This document shows, one piece after another, positions 28,241-36,361 of a stretch of 64,000 bases of DNA (the stretch's first letter is position 1; each line of letters opens with the position of its first letter). The notes beneath the pieces are model-generated. The model saw only the letters and a list, made by a program, of their open reading frames with translations. It made no database searches and was not told the DNA's origin. Both the position numbers and the translations under genes were made by a program. Where the stretch lies: assembly GCF_940670765.1 (NCBI RefSeq), contig NZ_CALNVW010000002.1, positions 248,001 to 312,000 on the forward strand, written 5' to 3'. The stretch is from Streptomyces sp. A 4/2 (GTDB taxonomy: Bacteria; Actinomycetota; Actinomycetes; Streptomycetales; Streptomycetaceae).

Positions 28241-31200
28241 TCAGTGCTTGGGACGCAGCCAGGCCTGTTTGCCCTGTGGAATCACCTGTGCCGCGTCCGT
28301 GTACCAAAGCCTGTTGTCGCCGTCGAACCTGGCTCTCACCAGGCGCTTCGCCTCGTCCTTCTCCTGGTAGGAAACGTTCAGGTAGAGCCGCCCCCAGACC
28401 GTGGCCCCCACCTCGACGCCTTCGGACGCCTCTGGATTGCCCTTCTTCGCATTGCCCGAATCCTGGTGCCGGGGCCCTCCGCCCTCGCCTCTGTATACGG
28501 GCCTTTCCCTGCGTGCCTGGTCCATGACACGTCGCGCCTGCGCACATGATTCGGCGTCCTCCAACCGCATCATGAGGTCGGTGGGCCCCAGGTTGCCCAG
28601 CAGGTTCAGCGACCCGTGCCAGAGGACGGTCTCGTCCACGATGAACACTTTTTCGTGCATGCGTTCGCGATACTCAACCGTGCAGCCCGCCAACCTGAGT
28701 TGATCCACCAGTCCGCGGTGACGCTCAACCACGGACTCCTCCCGCTGTTCCTCGGGCGACCGGGTGTGAATCACCACGCTCACACCGGCGGCCGCCTTCT
28801 CCGCCAGGAGCGCAAGCCATTTCTTCACTCGGGGCGCTGCCAGCAGGAACGTATAGATGTCGATGCTCTTCCTGGCACGTTCGATGTCCCAGCGCACCGC
28901 GCGATCGACCTGTTCGGCGGGGAAGAACGCAGGCCGGATAAGCTCCTCGTCCGGAAGTGCCGCGAGTTCGGCCGCACTTCTGATGGGGATGAGCTGGTCG
29001 ACGGAGATGGCCTGAGCTCGCGACTCCAGGTGGTCGAGCATCGTCCGTGCCTCGCTCCGCTGCGGGAGTTTCTTGCGGAGAAATGCCACGTCAGCAAGGA
29101 CGACGAGATGGTCTTGGGCCCGGCTCAGGGCGACGTTCAGCAAGCGGCACGTCTCGGAGCCCAGGCCGGTTCCCCGGTAGAAATGACCGGGATAGTCACC
29201 GGCTCCGGCCACGGTGTCGAGGATCACGACCGGTCGTTGGCTGCCCTGGAACCGGTGCACAGATTCCACCAGGCCGTCGTAGTCGGCGCCGAGCCGCTCG
29301 GTCAGGACCCGTTTGAGGCCGTTGACCTGGTCCTTGTACGGAGCGATAACTGCCAGGCGGTCGGTTGCTCGCCCGCCCGGCGGAACGTTCTCCGCCTTCC
29401 TCGGCGGCAGTACTTCGTCGTACTGGAGACCGCGCACGAGTTCGTGAACCGCGGCCTGATGGACGGGATTTGTCCTGTGGTTGGGGCCGGGAACGCAGTG
29501 CCCCGACGTGTCGATCAGGATGACCGGGGCATTGACGAGCGGGCTGAAGGGGATGCGGCTCGTGTTGTCCCGGCCGGTACGCAAGGGTGCGTCCGGGTAG
29601 GCCACGGCGTTGACGAGAGCGCAGATCGGCTCACGCATGCGGTACTGAGTACTGAGAGCGACGAGTCTCGGGTCCTGACGCACGGTTCCAGCGGTGGTGA
29701 CCAGGCCAGCCGCACGGAAGGCGTCCGTGGCCGACCATCGGCGCGCGTGCGCCTTGTCCTCTTCGCTCGCGCCCCGGTCATCAGCAGCTTTGTTCACGGC
29801 CGGCAGCTGTCGGAAGTCGCCTGCCACCACCACGCGCTTCCCCGCCAGACCGGCCACGTACCAGGCCATCGGCAAATTGATCATGCCTGCCTCGTCGATC
29901 ACCACGACATCTGTGCGTTCCAGCAAGGAGCGGGACTGAGCAGCTTTCGCGACGGTGGCTCCGAGTACCCGGCAGTTCGCTCGCACCGCGTCGGAGATAC
30001 GCCGCAGTTCCTTCTCCGCCGCGTTGATCTGCTTCTGGAGGTCGTCGGTCCGTTCGGTGAGACCTCGCAGTGGCTCGACACCGTCGAGCTTCGCGGTCTG
30101 ATCAGTGATGCCTGCTCCGATGCGGGCGATGTCCCGCGCGGCCTTGTCCTGTGCTGTCGTTGCCGCGTCCCTATTCTCACTGGCCTCGGCCGTCATCTGG
30201 TTGGCGGTCCGAAGATGAGTGAGTGCCGCATCGAGTTTGGCCTGTTTCTGGTCTGCGAAGAAGCCCGACGGCGTACCGATGCGGCGAATGCGCGACCCCA
30301 TCGTGTTCGCGATCTCCTGGGCATCTCGCCATGCCTGGTCGGCCTTCTGTCGGGTCGTGCCCGCAGTTCCGTACGCTGTTCGGGCGGTGGCCAGGTCTTC
30401 CTGCAGGCTTCGCAGTCGCTCGTGGAGCGCGATGTCCGCACGCACCGTCGTCAAGGTGGAGGTGAGCTGAGTGAGCGTGCTCTGCAGATGGGCGGAGAGC
30501 CTGACTGCCACTTGTTCGGGGTCCACGTACGTGCCGTACCGCTCCCGGAGCGACTCGACATCGATGCCGCCCGCCCGCTGCACCAGACCGGTGTCGAAAC
30601 CCTGCTCGCCGGAGAGCAGGTCGCAGATCCGTTCCAGCGCCTGATCGACAGCGACCTTGGTCGGCGCGAGGAAGAGCACGTTGAGCCCCTGGCGGCTGCA
30701 CCCTTCCACAATGTGCGCGACCACATCCGTCTTTCCTGTTCCGGGCGGTCCCCACAGGAAGGTGATCTCACTGGCGAGGGCCTGTTCCACCGCCTGGCGC
30801 TGCCGCGGGTTGAGACGGAGCGAAGGCCAGTCGGCAACCCAGCGTCCCGGGTCGGCTTCACGCGCCACCTTCGGGCTCCCCTGGCCGGTGATCCATCCGG
30901 CGCTCTGCGGCCGTACCGGATGGTCGGCCTCGCCGACAGACGCGAGACGCTCCGCCAGCACCTGCCAGGTCTGGGAATCGTCCGCGCGCAGCTGTACCTG
31001 ACCCGGCGTATGCCCCAGGTCCGCCTCGGTGACGAAACGAACCTTGTTGTCAGGGAGACGGGTGACCTCGGCCGGTGCCCAGGAACCTTTCGACCGGGAG
31101 TGCCGCACCAGCAGGGGCAGACCGTTCAGAGCCTCGGGCCAGCGCTTGAAGCTGAATTCGTACTCGTGCTGCAGCCCGGATACGGACAACCGGCGCCCCT

Positions 31201-31315
31201 CGCGCAGGGAGGCCTTCGGTTTGTTTCCCCCGTCGCTGCGCAGTTCCGCCGCGATCTCCAGCTGTGCAGCCCTCAGAAGTTCATCCACCGGCTTCGGACG
31301 CCCGGACCCTGCCAT
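28241..31315 (-). CDS. SF1 helicase-PLD nuclease fusion with DUF5710-like tail (Mokosh type II-like)
   Basis: 1024 residues from the ATG at 31315 (GGGGGAG upstream). The SF1 (UPF1/DNA2-like) helicase core has Walker A FLWGPPGTGKTDVV (about 186-199), a long helical insert, VVVIDEAGMINLP (about 465-477), GDFRQLPAVN, SVHRFQGSQRPVVILD and NVALSRAQDHLVVLAD. It is followed by a PLD domain with one HKD motif (MHEKVFIVDETVLWHGSLNLL, about residue 884) and a DUF5710-like C-terminus (LYLNVSYQEKDEAKRLVRAR, WYTD). Helicase-PLD fusion in a single protein is the architecture published for type II Mokosh anti-phage defence. It is divergent from pglW with 357 bases between the starts. Confidence 0.8.
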   Translation of the reverse strand: MAGSGRPKPVDELLRAAQLEIAAELRSDGGNKPKASLREGRRLSVSGLQHEYEFSFKRWPEALNGLPLLVRHSRSKGSWAPAEVTRLPDNKVRFVTEADLGHTPGQVQLRADDSQTWQVLAERLASVGEADHPVRPQSAGWITGQGSPKVAREADPGRWVADWPSLRLNPRQRQAVEQALASEITFLWGPPGTGKTDVVAHIVEGCSRQGLNVLFLAPTKVAVDQALERICDLLSGEQGFDTGLVQRAGGIDVESLRERYGTYVDPEQVAVRLSAHLQSTLTQLTSTLTTVRADIALHERLRSLQEDLATARTAYGTAGTTRQKADQAWRDAQEIANTMGSRIRRIGTPSGFFADQKQAKLDAALTHLRTANQMTAEASENRDAATTAQDKAARDIARIGAGITDQTAKLDGVEPLRGLTERTDDLQKQINAAEKELRRISDAVRANCRVLGATVAKAAQSRSLLERTDVVVIDEAGMINLPMAWYVAGLAGKRVVVAGDFRQLPAVNKAADDRGASEEDKAHARRWSATDAFRAAGLVTTAGTVRQDPRLVALSTQYRMREPICALVNAVAYPDAPLRTGRDNTSRIPFSPLVNAPVILIDTSGHCVPGPNHRTNPVHQAAVHELVRGLQYDEVLPPRKAENVPPGGRATDRLAVIAPYKDQVNGLKRVLTERLGADYDGLVESVHRFQGSQRPVVILDTVAGAGDYPGHFYRGTGLGSETCRLLNVALSRAQDHLVVLADVAFLRKKLPQRSEARTMLDHLESRAQAISVDQLIPIRSAAELAALPDEELIRPAFFPAEQVDRAVRWDIERARKSIDIYTFLLAAPRVKKWLALLAEKAAAGVSVVIHTRSPEEQREESVVERHRGLVDQLRLAGCTVEYRERMHEKVFIVDETVLWHGSLNLLGNLGPTDLMMRLEDAESCAQARRVMDQARRERPVYRGEGGGPRHQDSGNAKKGNPEASEGVEVGATVWGRLYLNVSYQEKDEAKRLVRARFDGDNRLWYTDAAQVIPQGKQAWLRPKH

Positions 31316-31672
31316 ATCTGCTCCCCCGTACTCTCGCTGTCCCGCCATGGTCACCAAGGCCCGGACGGAGAGCATCATTTCCGGCCCCACCGAGTCCGGC
31401 CCCACCGAGTCCGGCTCCTCCGCGACGCAGTGGACCCCTCGTTTTCACTCGCCTCGGGACTCTACGATCGCGAATTACGGGAGGGCAATGAGTTCCCTCA
31501 CCAGCTCACGGGCACCCGTGGAGAACCCGGTCACCCGCCAGGCAGTAAATGATCTTGATCGATTCCCTCCAGCCACCCCGAACCGATACGATCCAGGGGG
31601 AATTTCGACATTCAAATCGAACACGTGTCGGAATGTATGTAAGTCGGTTCGGGAGCAAAGTGGGGACGGCGT
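31316..31672. other. Divergent intergenic region between the helicase-PLD gene and pglW
   Basis: 357 bases that must carry promoters for both operons. It contains two perfect copies of a 15-bp unit (CGGCCCCACCGAGTC, 31382-31411) and an AT-richer segment near 31540-31640 with symmetric elements. No gene was found. Confidence 0.5.
31608..31636. promoter_or_regulatory. Candidate operator upstream of pglW
   Basis: The arms ACATTC (31608-31613) and GAATGT (31631-31636) form an inverted repeat around the palindrome ACACGTGT (31621-31628), some 40 bases before the pglW start. The symmetry suggests a regulator site; no factor is proposed. Confidence 0.25.
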
Positions 31673-34600
31673 ATGCGGGAGGGCCGCTGGGAAACGGTCA
31701 CGGATTCCGAGTTCCCGCATGAGCGTCGTGGCCTCGAAGCCATCCGCACCGAGCTTCCGGACAACGATCCGTGGCGGGCCTGGTCGAACTTCACGTTCAC
31801 CGCGAACTCCGGTCATGTCCGGGAGGTGGACCTACTGGTGGTCTCTCCCGGCGGCGTCTTCCTGATCGAGCTGAAGGACTGGCACGGTTCCCTGGAGTCC
31901 CGCAACGGTACGTGGCTGCAGACGCAGCCCAGGGGGCGGCAGGTCACGCACGGCAACCCTCTGCACCTGGCGAACAAGAAGGCGAAGGAGCTGGCCGGGC
32001 TGCTGGAGCCCGAGCTGAACGGTGAGCGGGTGTGGGTCTCGGAGGCGGTCTGTTTCACCGATTCCTCGCTGAAGGTCCGGCTCCCCCACCACGACCAGCA
32101 CGGCGTCCACACCGTTCACCAGCTCATCGGGGCGCTGAAGGAGCCCCCGCAGTTCGAGCAGCGGCGGATCGACGCCCCACGGTCGCGGCGGATCGCGGCG
32201 GCGCTGGGCCGGGTCGGCATCGCGCGCAGTGACGCGGAGTACAAGGTCGGCCCGTATCTGCTGCACCGGAAGTCGTTCGACTCCGGGCCCACCTGGGCGG
32301 ACTATCTGGCCCGGCACAGCGAGCTGCCCGAGGCTGCCAGGATTCGTGTCTATCTGCGCGAGCGCGGCTCGGATGCCGGGCTGCGGGCCTCCGTGGAGCA
32401 CGCGGCCCGGCGTGAGGCCGCGGTGTTGCGGCACTTCCGCCACCCCGGTGTGGTGCAGCTCAAGCAGTACGACCCGTCGGGGCATTCCGCCGGCCCCGCG
32501 TTGATCTTCGACTACGACCCGAGAACGCTGCGGCTGGACGAGTACGTGGCGCAGTACGGGGAGAAGCTGGACATTCTCGGCCGGATGGCGCTCGTGCGTC
32601 AGCTGGCGGAGACGGTGCGTTCGGCGCACGGCAGGCGTATCTACCACCGGACCCTGGCCGCGCGTGCGATTCATCTGATGCCGCGCGGCCGTGGCGGAAC
32701 AGCGGGTTCGGACAGTGAGGACGCGGGCTGGCTCAGCCCGTACGTGCAGATCTCCGACTGGCAGGTCGCCGTCCAGCGCGGTTCCGAGCACGGTGGCCGG
32801 AATGCCGGGGACAGGCTTGCCCCGACGTCGTTCTCGCGGGCCGGTGCGCACATCGCCGAGGGCGCGGACCCGTACCTCGCTCCCGAACTGACCGCGCTCA
32901 AGGCCGATCCGGTCGCCCTGGACGTGTACGGCCTCGGTGTACTGACCTACTTGCTGGCCACCGGTAAGGCACCCGCGGCCAGTCAGGCCGAACTGCTGGC
33001 CCGGTTCGAGGCGGGCGAGGGGCTGCGGCCGAGCGCGGTGGTCGACGGTCTTTCGGAGTACATCGATGAGCTGGTGCAGGCGGCGACCGCGTACAGCGTC
33101 TCCGACCGGCTGTCCTCGGTGGACGACTTCCTGGAAATGCTGGAGGTCGTCGAGGAGGAACTGACCGAACCGGCACCCGCCGAGCCGGCACCGGTGCCCG
33201 TCCCCGAGAAGAATCCGCTGGACGCGGTCGCGGGCGATGTCCTGGCAGGCCGCTGGGAGGTGAAGCGCCGGCTGGGTACGGGGTCGACGAGCCGTGCGTA
33301 CCTGGTACAGGACCTGTCGGCCGGGCCGGAGGTCCGCTTCGCGAAGTCGCTCGCGGTGCTGAAGGTGGCGCTCTCCGGCAGCAGGGACGCGGTGCTGGCC
33401 CGCGAGGCCGAGGTCATGGGCCGGCTGCGGCCCGATTCGCGCATCATCCGGCTGGTCGAACCCACGCCGCAGCGCATCGGGGGCCGCACGGTCCTGGTCA
33501 TGGAGTACGTGGGTGACGAGCGCGCGGCCGACGTCGGGCCCGCGGCCCCTGGTTCGACGAAGAACCGGCGGCGCGAGGAGACCGTGGCCCGTCAACTGCG
33601 CGAGTTCGGGCGTCTGTCGGTGGACCAGCTGGAGGCGTACGGGGACTACCTGTTCGGCGCGGTGGACTTCCTGGAGGGCGAGGGTGTCTGGCATCGCGAC
33701 ATCAAGCCGGACAACATCGCGATCCGTATCCGCCCGAACCGCACCCGTGAACTGGTGCTGATCGACTTCTCGCTCGCCGGATACCCGGTGCAGGAGACCG
33801 GGGCGGGCACGGACGGCTATCTGGACCCCTTCATCGGTACGCTCACGGACCGTTCGGTGTACGACGGGCACGCCGAGCGGTACGCCGTGGCGGCGACGCT
33901 CCATGAGATGGCCTCGCGCGAGTTGCCGGTGTGGGGTGACGGTCGGGTGTCGGCGCGCCAGACCGACCCGGTGCAGGAGCCGTATCCGAAGATCGCGGTG
34001 GATGCGTTCGATCCAGCGGTGAAGGACGGTCTGCTCGCCTTCTTCCGCAAGGCCCTGCACCGGGACGCGTCGCAGCGCTTCCGCGATCTCAAGCCGATGC
34101 GCGACGCCTGGAAGAAGATCTTCCTGGCGATGGACGAGGCAAAGCCTTCCTCGCGCCGCTCGCGCCACGCGGTCACGGCCGAGGTGGAAGCCGCGGCCCC
34201 GGCGGCGGATGCCACGATCGCGGATGCCGAGGAGGAGACCGCCGAACAGCAGCGCGACCGGCAGGCCGCCCAGGCGGACCGCTCGACCCCGGTGTCGGCC
34301 TCGGGGCTGAGCCCGGCGGCGGAGTCGTTCGTCTACGGGCTGCGCGTCAATACGGTCGGGGAGCTGCTCGACTACAGCCAGCGCCAGCTCGTGAACGCTC
34401 CGGGCCTCGGTGCGAAGACGCGCAAGGAGGTCCTGGGCCGGATCAAGGAGTGGCGCCAGCGGCTCGCCGAGCGCCCGGCCGCACCCCTCACCCCTGAGGG
34501 CCGCAAGGAGGCGAAGGCCGAACTCTCCGCCGCCGAGGCCGCGGTGGCGGGCGCGATGGCCGAGGCCGGTGGCGGGGGTTCGCTGCCGGAGCGTGCGCTG

Positions 34601-36361
34601 CGCAGCGTCAGCCTGGACGCCCTGGCCACCGTCTTCGTACCGGAGCTGAAGAAGGACGGGACGAACCGCAACGAGTGCGAGATGGTCCGGCTGCTGCTGC
34701 GCCTGCCCAACGACCACGGCGAGCTGCCCACCGAGGTCGGTGTCTGGCCGAAGCAGAAGGACGTCGCGGACGCGCTGGGCCTGTCGGCGGGCCGGATTCC
34801 GCAGATGCTGAAGACGCAGCGCACCCGCTGGAAGAAGCATCCGACGGTACGGGTACTGCGCGCCGAGATCCTGGAGCTGCTGCGCTCCCTGGGCCGCCTC
34901 GCGTCGGCCGCGGAGATCGCGGACGCCCTCGCGGTACGCCGCGGCACCCAGCTCCAGGAGCCCGAACAGCGCCGGGCGCTGGCCCTGGCCGCGGTCCGCG
35001 CGGTGGTGGAGGTCGAGCAACTCGTTCCGCAGGAGGGCGAATTCCGGCACATGCCGAACCGGGACGCGGCCGACGAGGGTATGAGTGCGGGACTGCTGGC
35101 TCTGGAGGTCGGCGAGGACGACGCCCCGCAGACTCCGTCCGCACCGGGTCTGCTGGACTACGCGCAGCGGCTGGGCCGGGTCGCGGACCGGTTGGCGAAG
35201 CTGGACACGCTGCCCACCGCGGCCACGGTTCTGACGGAACTCTCAGCGATCCCCACGCCGAGTGCGGTCGTGGAGTGGGACGAGCGCCGACTGGTGGAGG
35301 TCGCGGCGGCGGCGGCGCGGAACGCGGCGGCGACACCCCGGCTGGAGATCTACCCCCGGAACCTTCCGCTGGTCCGGGCCCTGCGGCTGACCCAGGCCGG
35401 GCTGGTCCGCATGATTCCCGGTGTGGCGGAGGCCGACCAGCCGGGGCTGACGGCCGCCGATGTGCACGAGCGGGTACGGGCCCGCTTCCCCGAACTGCTG
35501 AACAAGCAGGGCGGGCATGCGCTCCCGGTCAACGGCCCGCTGACGAAGGCGTTGCAGAAGGCCGGATTCGACCTGATCGAATCCACTCGCCGGCGCCCTC
35601 GCATCCTGCGGTACCTGCCGCGGCGGACGAACCTCGCGTCGAGTTTCCTCTCCTCGAACGGCAAACGGCAGGCGACCGGCACGATCGCCGCGCGCCGCTA
35701 CTCCGACGATCCGCAGCTCGCGGGCGCGGTCGCGGCGGAGGAACGTCTGCTGTCCTCGGCCCGGCGGGACGGATTCCGGGTCCTGACGGTACGGACGGGT
35801 CTGGCCCACCATGCGGAACGGGAGTTGACGGGGGACCGCTTCGACGCCGGACCGGTGTCGGTGACCGAACTCTTCCTGGACGCCCTCCATCAGCTGGTCG
35901 ACGCCCGGCCGAAGCCGACCTGGGAGACGATCCTGCGGGCGGATGTGGCACCAGCGGGCTCCAAGGGCGCGATGAAGTTCGCCGAGTACGCGCGCACGGC
36001 GTGGAGTTCGGTGGAACCTCGGGTGGGCAAGCTGCTGTCGGCTCCCGGGCCCCGGGCCCCGGTGCTTCTCACGGACGCCGGGGTGCTGGCCCGCTACGAC
36101 GCGATGGGCATCCTGGAACGGCTGGCCGAACGGGCAAAGAACGGCGGACGGGGGCTGTGGCTGCTGTGCCCGCAGAGCGACCCGGCGCGCCCACCGCGGT
36201 TGGGTGCGACGACTGTGCCGTATCAGGCGGGGCTGGGTGAGTGGGTGGCCCTGCCGGACGCGTGGGCGTCGAACATCCACCGGGCCGACGAACTGGGCCT
36301 GGCGGGCGGGCGGAACGTGCTGACGACGATGAATGCGACTAGGGGAGAAAACCAGAAGTGA
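31673..36361 (+). CDS. pglW: BREX type 2 serine/threonine kinase PglW (NERD, two kinase domains, HhH)
   Basis: 1562 residues. A NERD nuclease-related domain (about 20-135; VDLLVVSPGGVFLIELKDW) starts the protein. A degenerate kinase-like domain follows (about 190-505), whose HRD position reads YHRTLAARAIHL. A second kinase domain is intact (about 520-825): AVLKVAL lysine, WHRDIKPDNIA, DFS in place of DFG. After a charged linker, residues 879-925 (NTVGELLDYS, NAPGLGAKTRKEVLGRI) resemble the helix-hairpin-helix fold of the RNA polymerase alpha C-terminal domain. The remaining 600 residues match no fold I recognise. PglW is the kinase of the Pgl/BREX-2 anti-phage system. Its stop overlaps the pglX start by four bases (GTGA). 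Confidence 0.92.
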   Translation: MREGRWETVTDSEFPHERRGLEAIRTELPDNDPWRAWSNFTFTANSGHVREVDLLVVSPGGVFLIELKDWHGSLESRNGTWLQTQPRGRQVTHGNPLHLANKKAKELAGLLEPELNGERVWVSEAVCFTDSSLKVRLPHHDQHGVHTVHQLIGALKEPPQFEQRRIDAPRSRRIAAALGRVGIARSDAEYKVGPYLLHRKSFDSGPTWADYLARHSELPEAARIRVYLRERGSDAGLRASVEHAARREAAVLRHFRHPGVVQLKQYDPSGHSAGPALIFDYDPRTLRLDEYVAQYGEKLDILGRMALVRQLAETVRSAHGRRIYHRTLAARAIHLMPRGRGGTAGSDSEDAGWLSPYVQISDWQVAVQRGSEHGGRNAGDRLAPTSFSRAGAHIAEGADPYLAPELTALKADPVALDVYGLGVLTYLLATGKAPAASQAELLARFEAGEGLRPSAVVDGLSEYIDELVQAATAYSVSDRLSSVDDFLEMLEVVEEELTEPAPAEPAPVPVPEKNPLDAVAGDVLAGRWEVKRRLGTGSTSRAYLVQDLSAGPEVRFAKSLAVLKVALSGSRDAVLAREAEVMGRLRPDSRIIRLVEPTPQRIGGRTVLVMEYVGDERAADVGPAAPGSTKNRRREETVARQLREFGRLSVDQLEAYGDYLFGAVDFLEGEGVWHRDIKPDNIAIRIRPNRTRELVLIDFSLAGYPVQETGAGTDGYLDPFIGTLTDRSVYDGHAERYAVAATLHEMASRELPVWGDGRVSARQTDPVQEPYPKIAVDAFDPAVKDGLLAFFRKALHRDASQRFRDLKPMRDAWKKIFLAMDEAKPSSRRSRHAVTAEVEAAAPAADATIADAEEETAEQQRDRQAAQADRSTPVSASGLSPAAESFVYGLRVNTVGELLDYSQRQLVNAPGLGAKTRKEVLGRIKEWRQRLAERPAAPLTPEGRKEAKAELSAAEAAVAGAMAEAGGGGSLPERALRSVSLDALATVFVPELKKDGTNRNECEMVRLLLRLPNDHGELPTEVGVWPKQKDVADALGLSAGRIPQMLKTQRTRWKKHPTVRVLRAEILELLRSLGRLASAAEIADALAVRRGTQLQEPEQRRALALAAVRAVVEVEQLVPQEGEFRHMPNRDAADEGMSAGLLALEVGEDDAPQTPSAPGLLDYAQRLGRVADRLAKLDTLPTAATVLTELSAIPTPSAVVEWDERRLVEVAAAAARNAAATPRLEIYPRNLPLVRALRLTQAGLVRMIPGVAEADQPGLTAADVHERVRARFPELLNKQGGHALPVNGPLTKALQKAGFDLIESTRRRPRILRYLPRRTNLASSFLSSNGKRQATGTIAARRYSDDPQLAGAVAAEERLLSSARRDGFRVLTVRTGLAHHAERELTGDRFDAGPVSVTELFLDALHQLVDARPKPTWETILRADVAPAGSKGAMKFAEYARTAWSSVEPRVGKLLSAPGPRAPVLLTDAGVLARYDAMGILERLAERAKNGGRGLWLLCPQSDPARPPRLGATTVPYQAGLGEWVALPDAWASNIHRADELGLAGGRNVLTTMNATRGENQK

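Noticed and set aside
31832..35050. 1072-codon open frame on the minus strand opposite pglW
   Set aside because: Compositional shadow of pglW; no recognisable domains and no ribosome-binding site.
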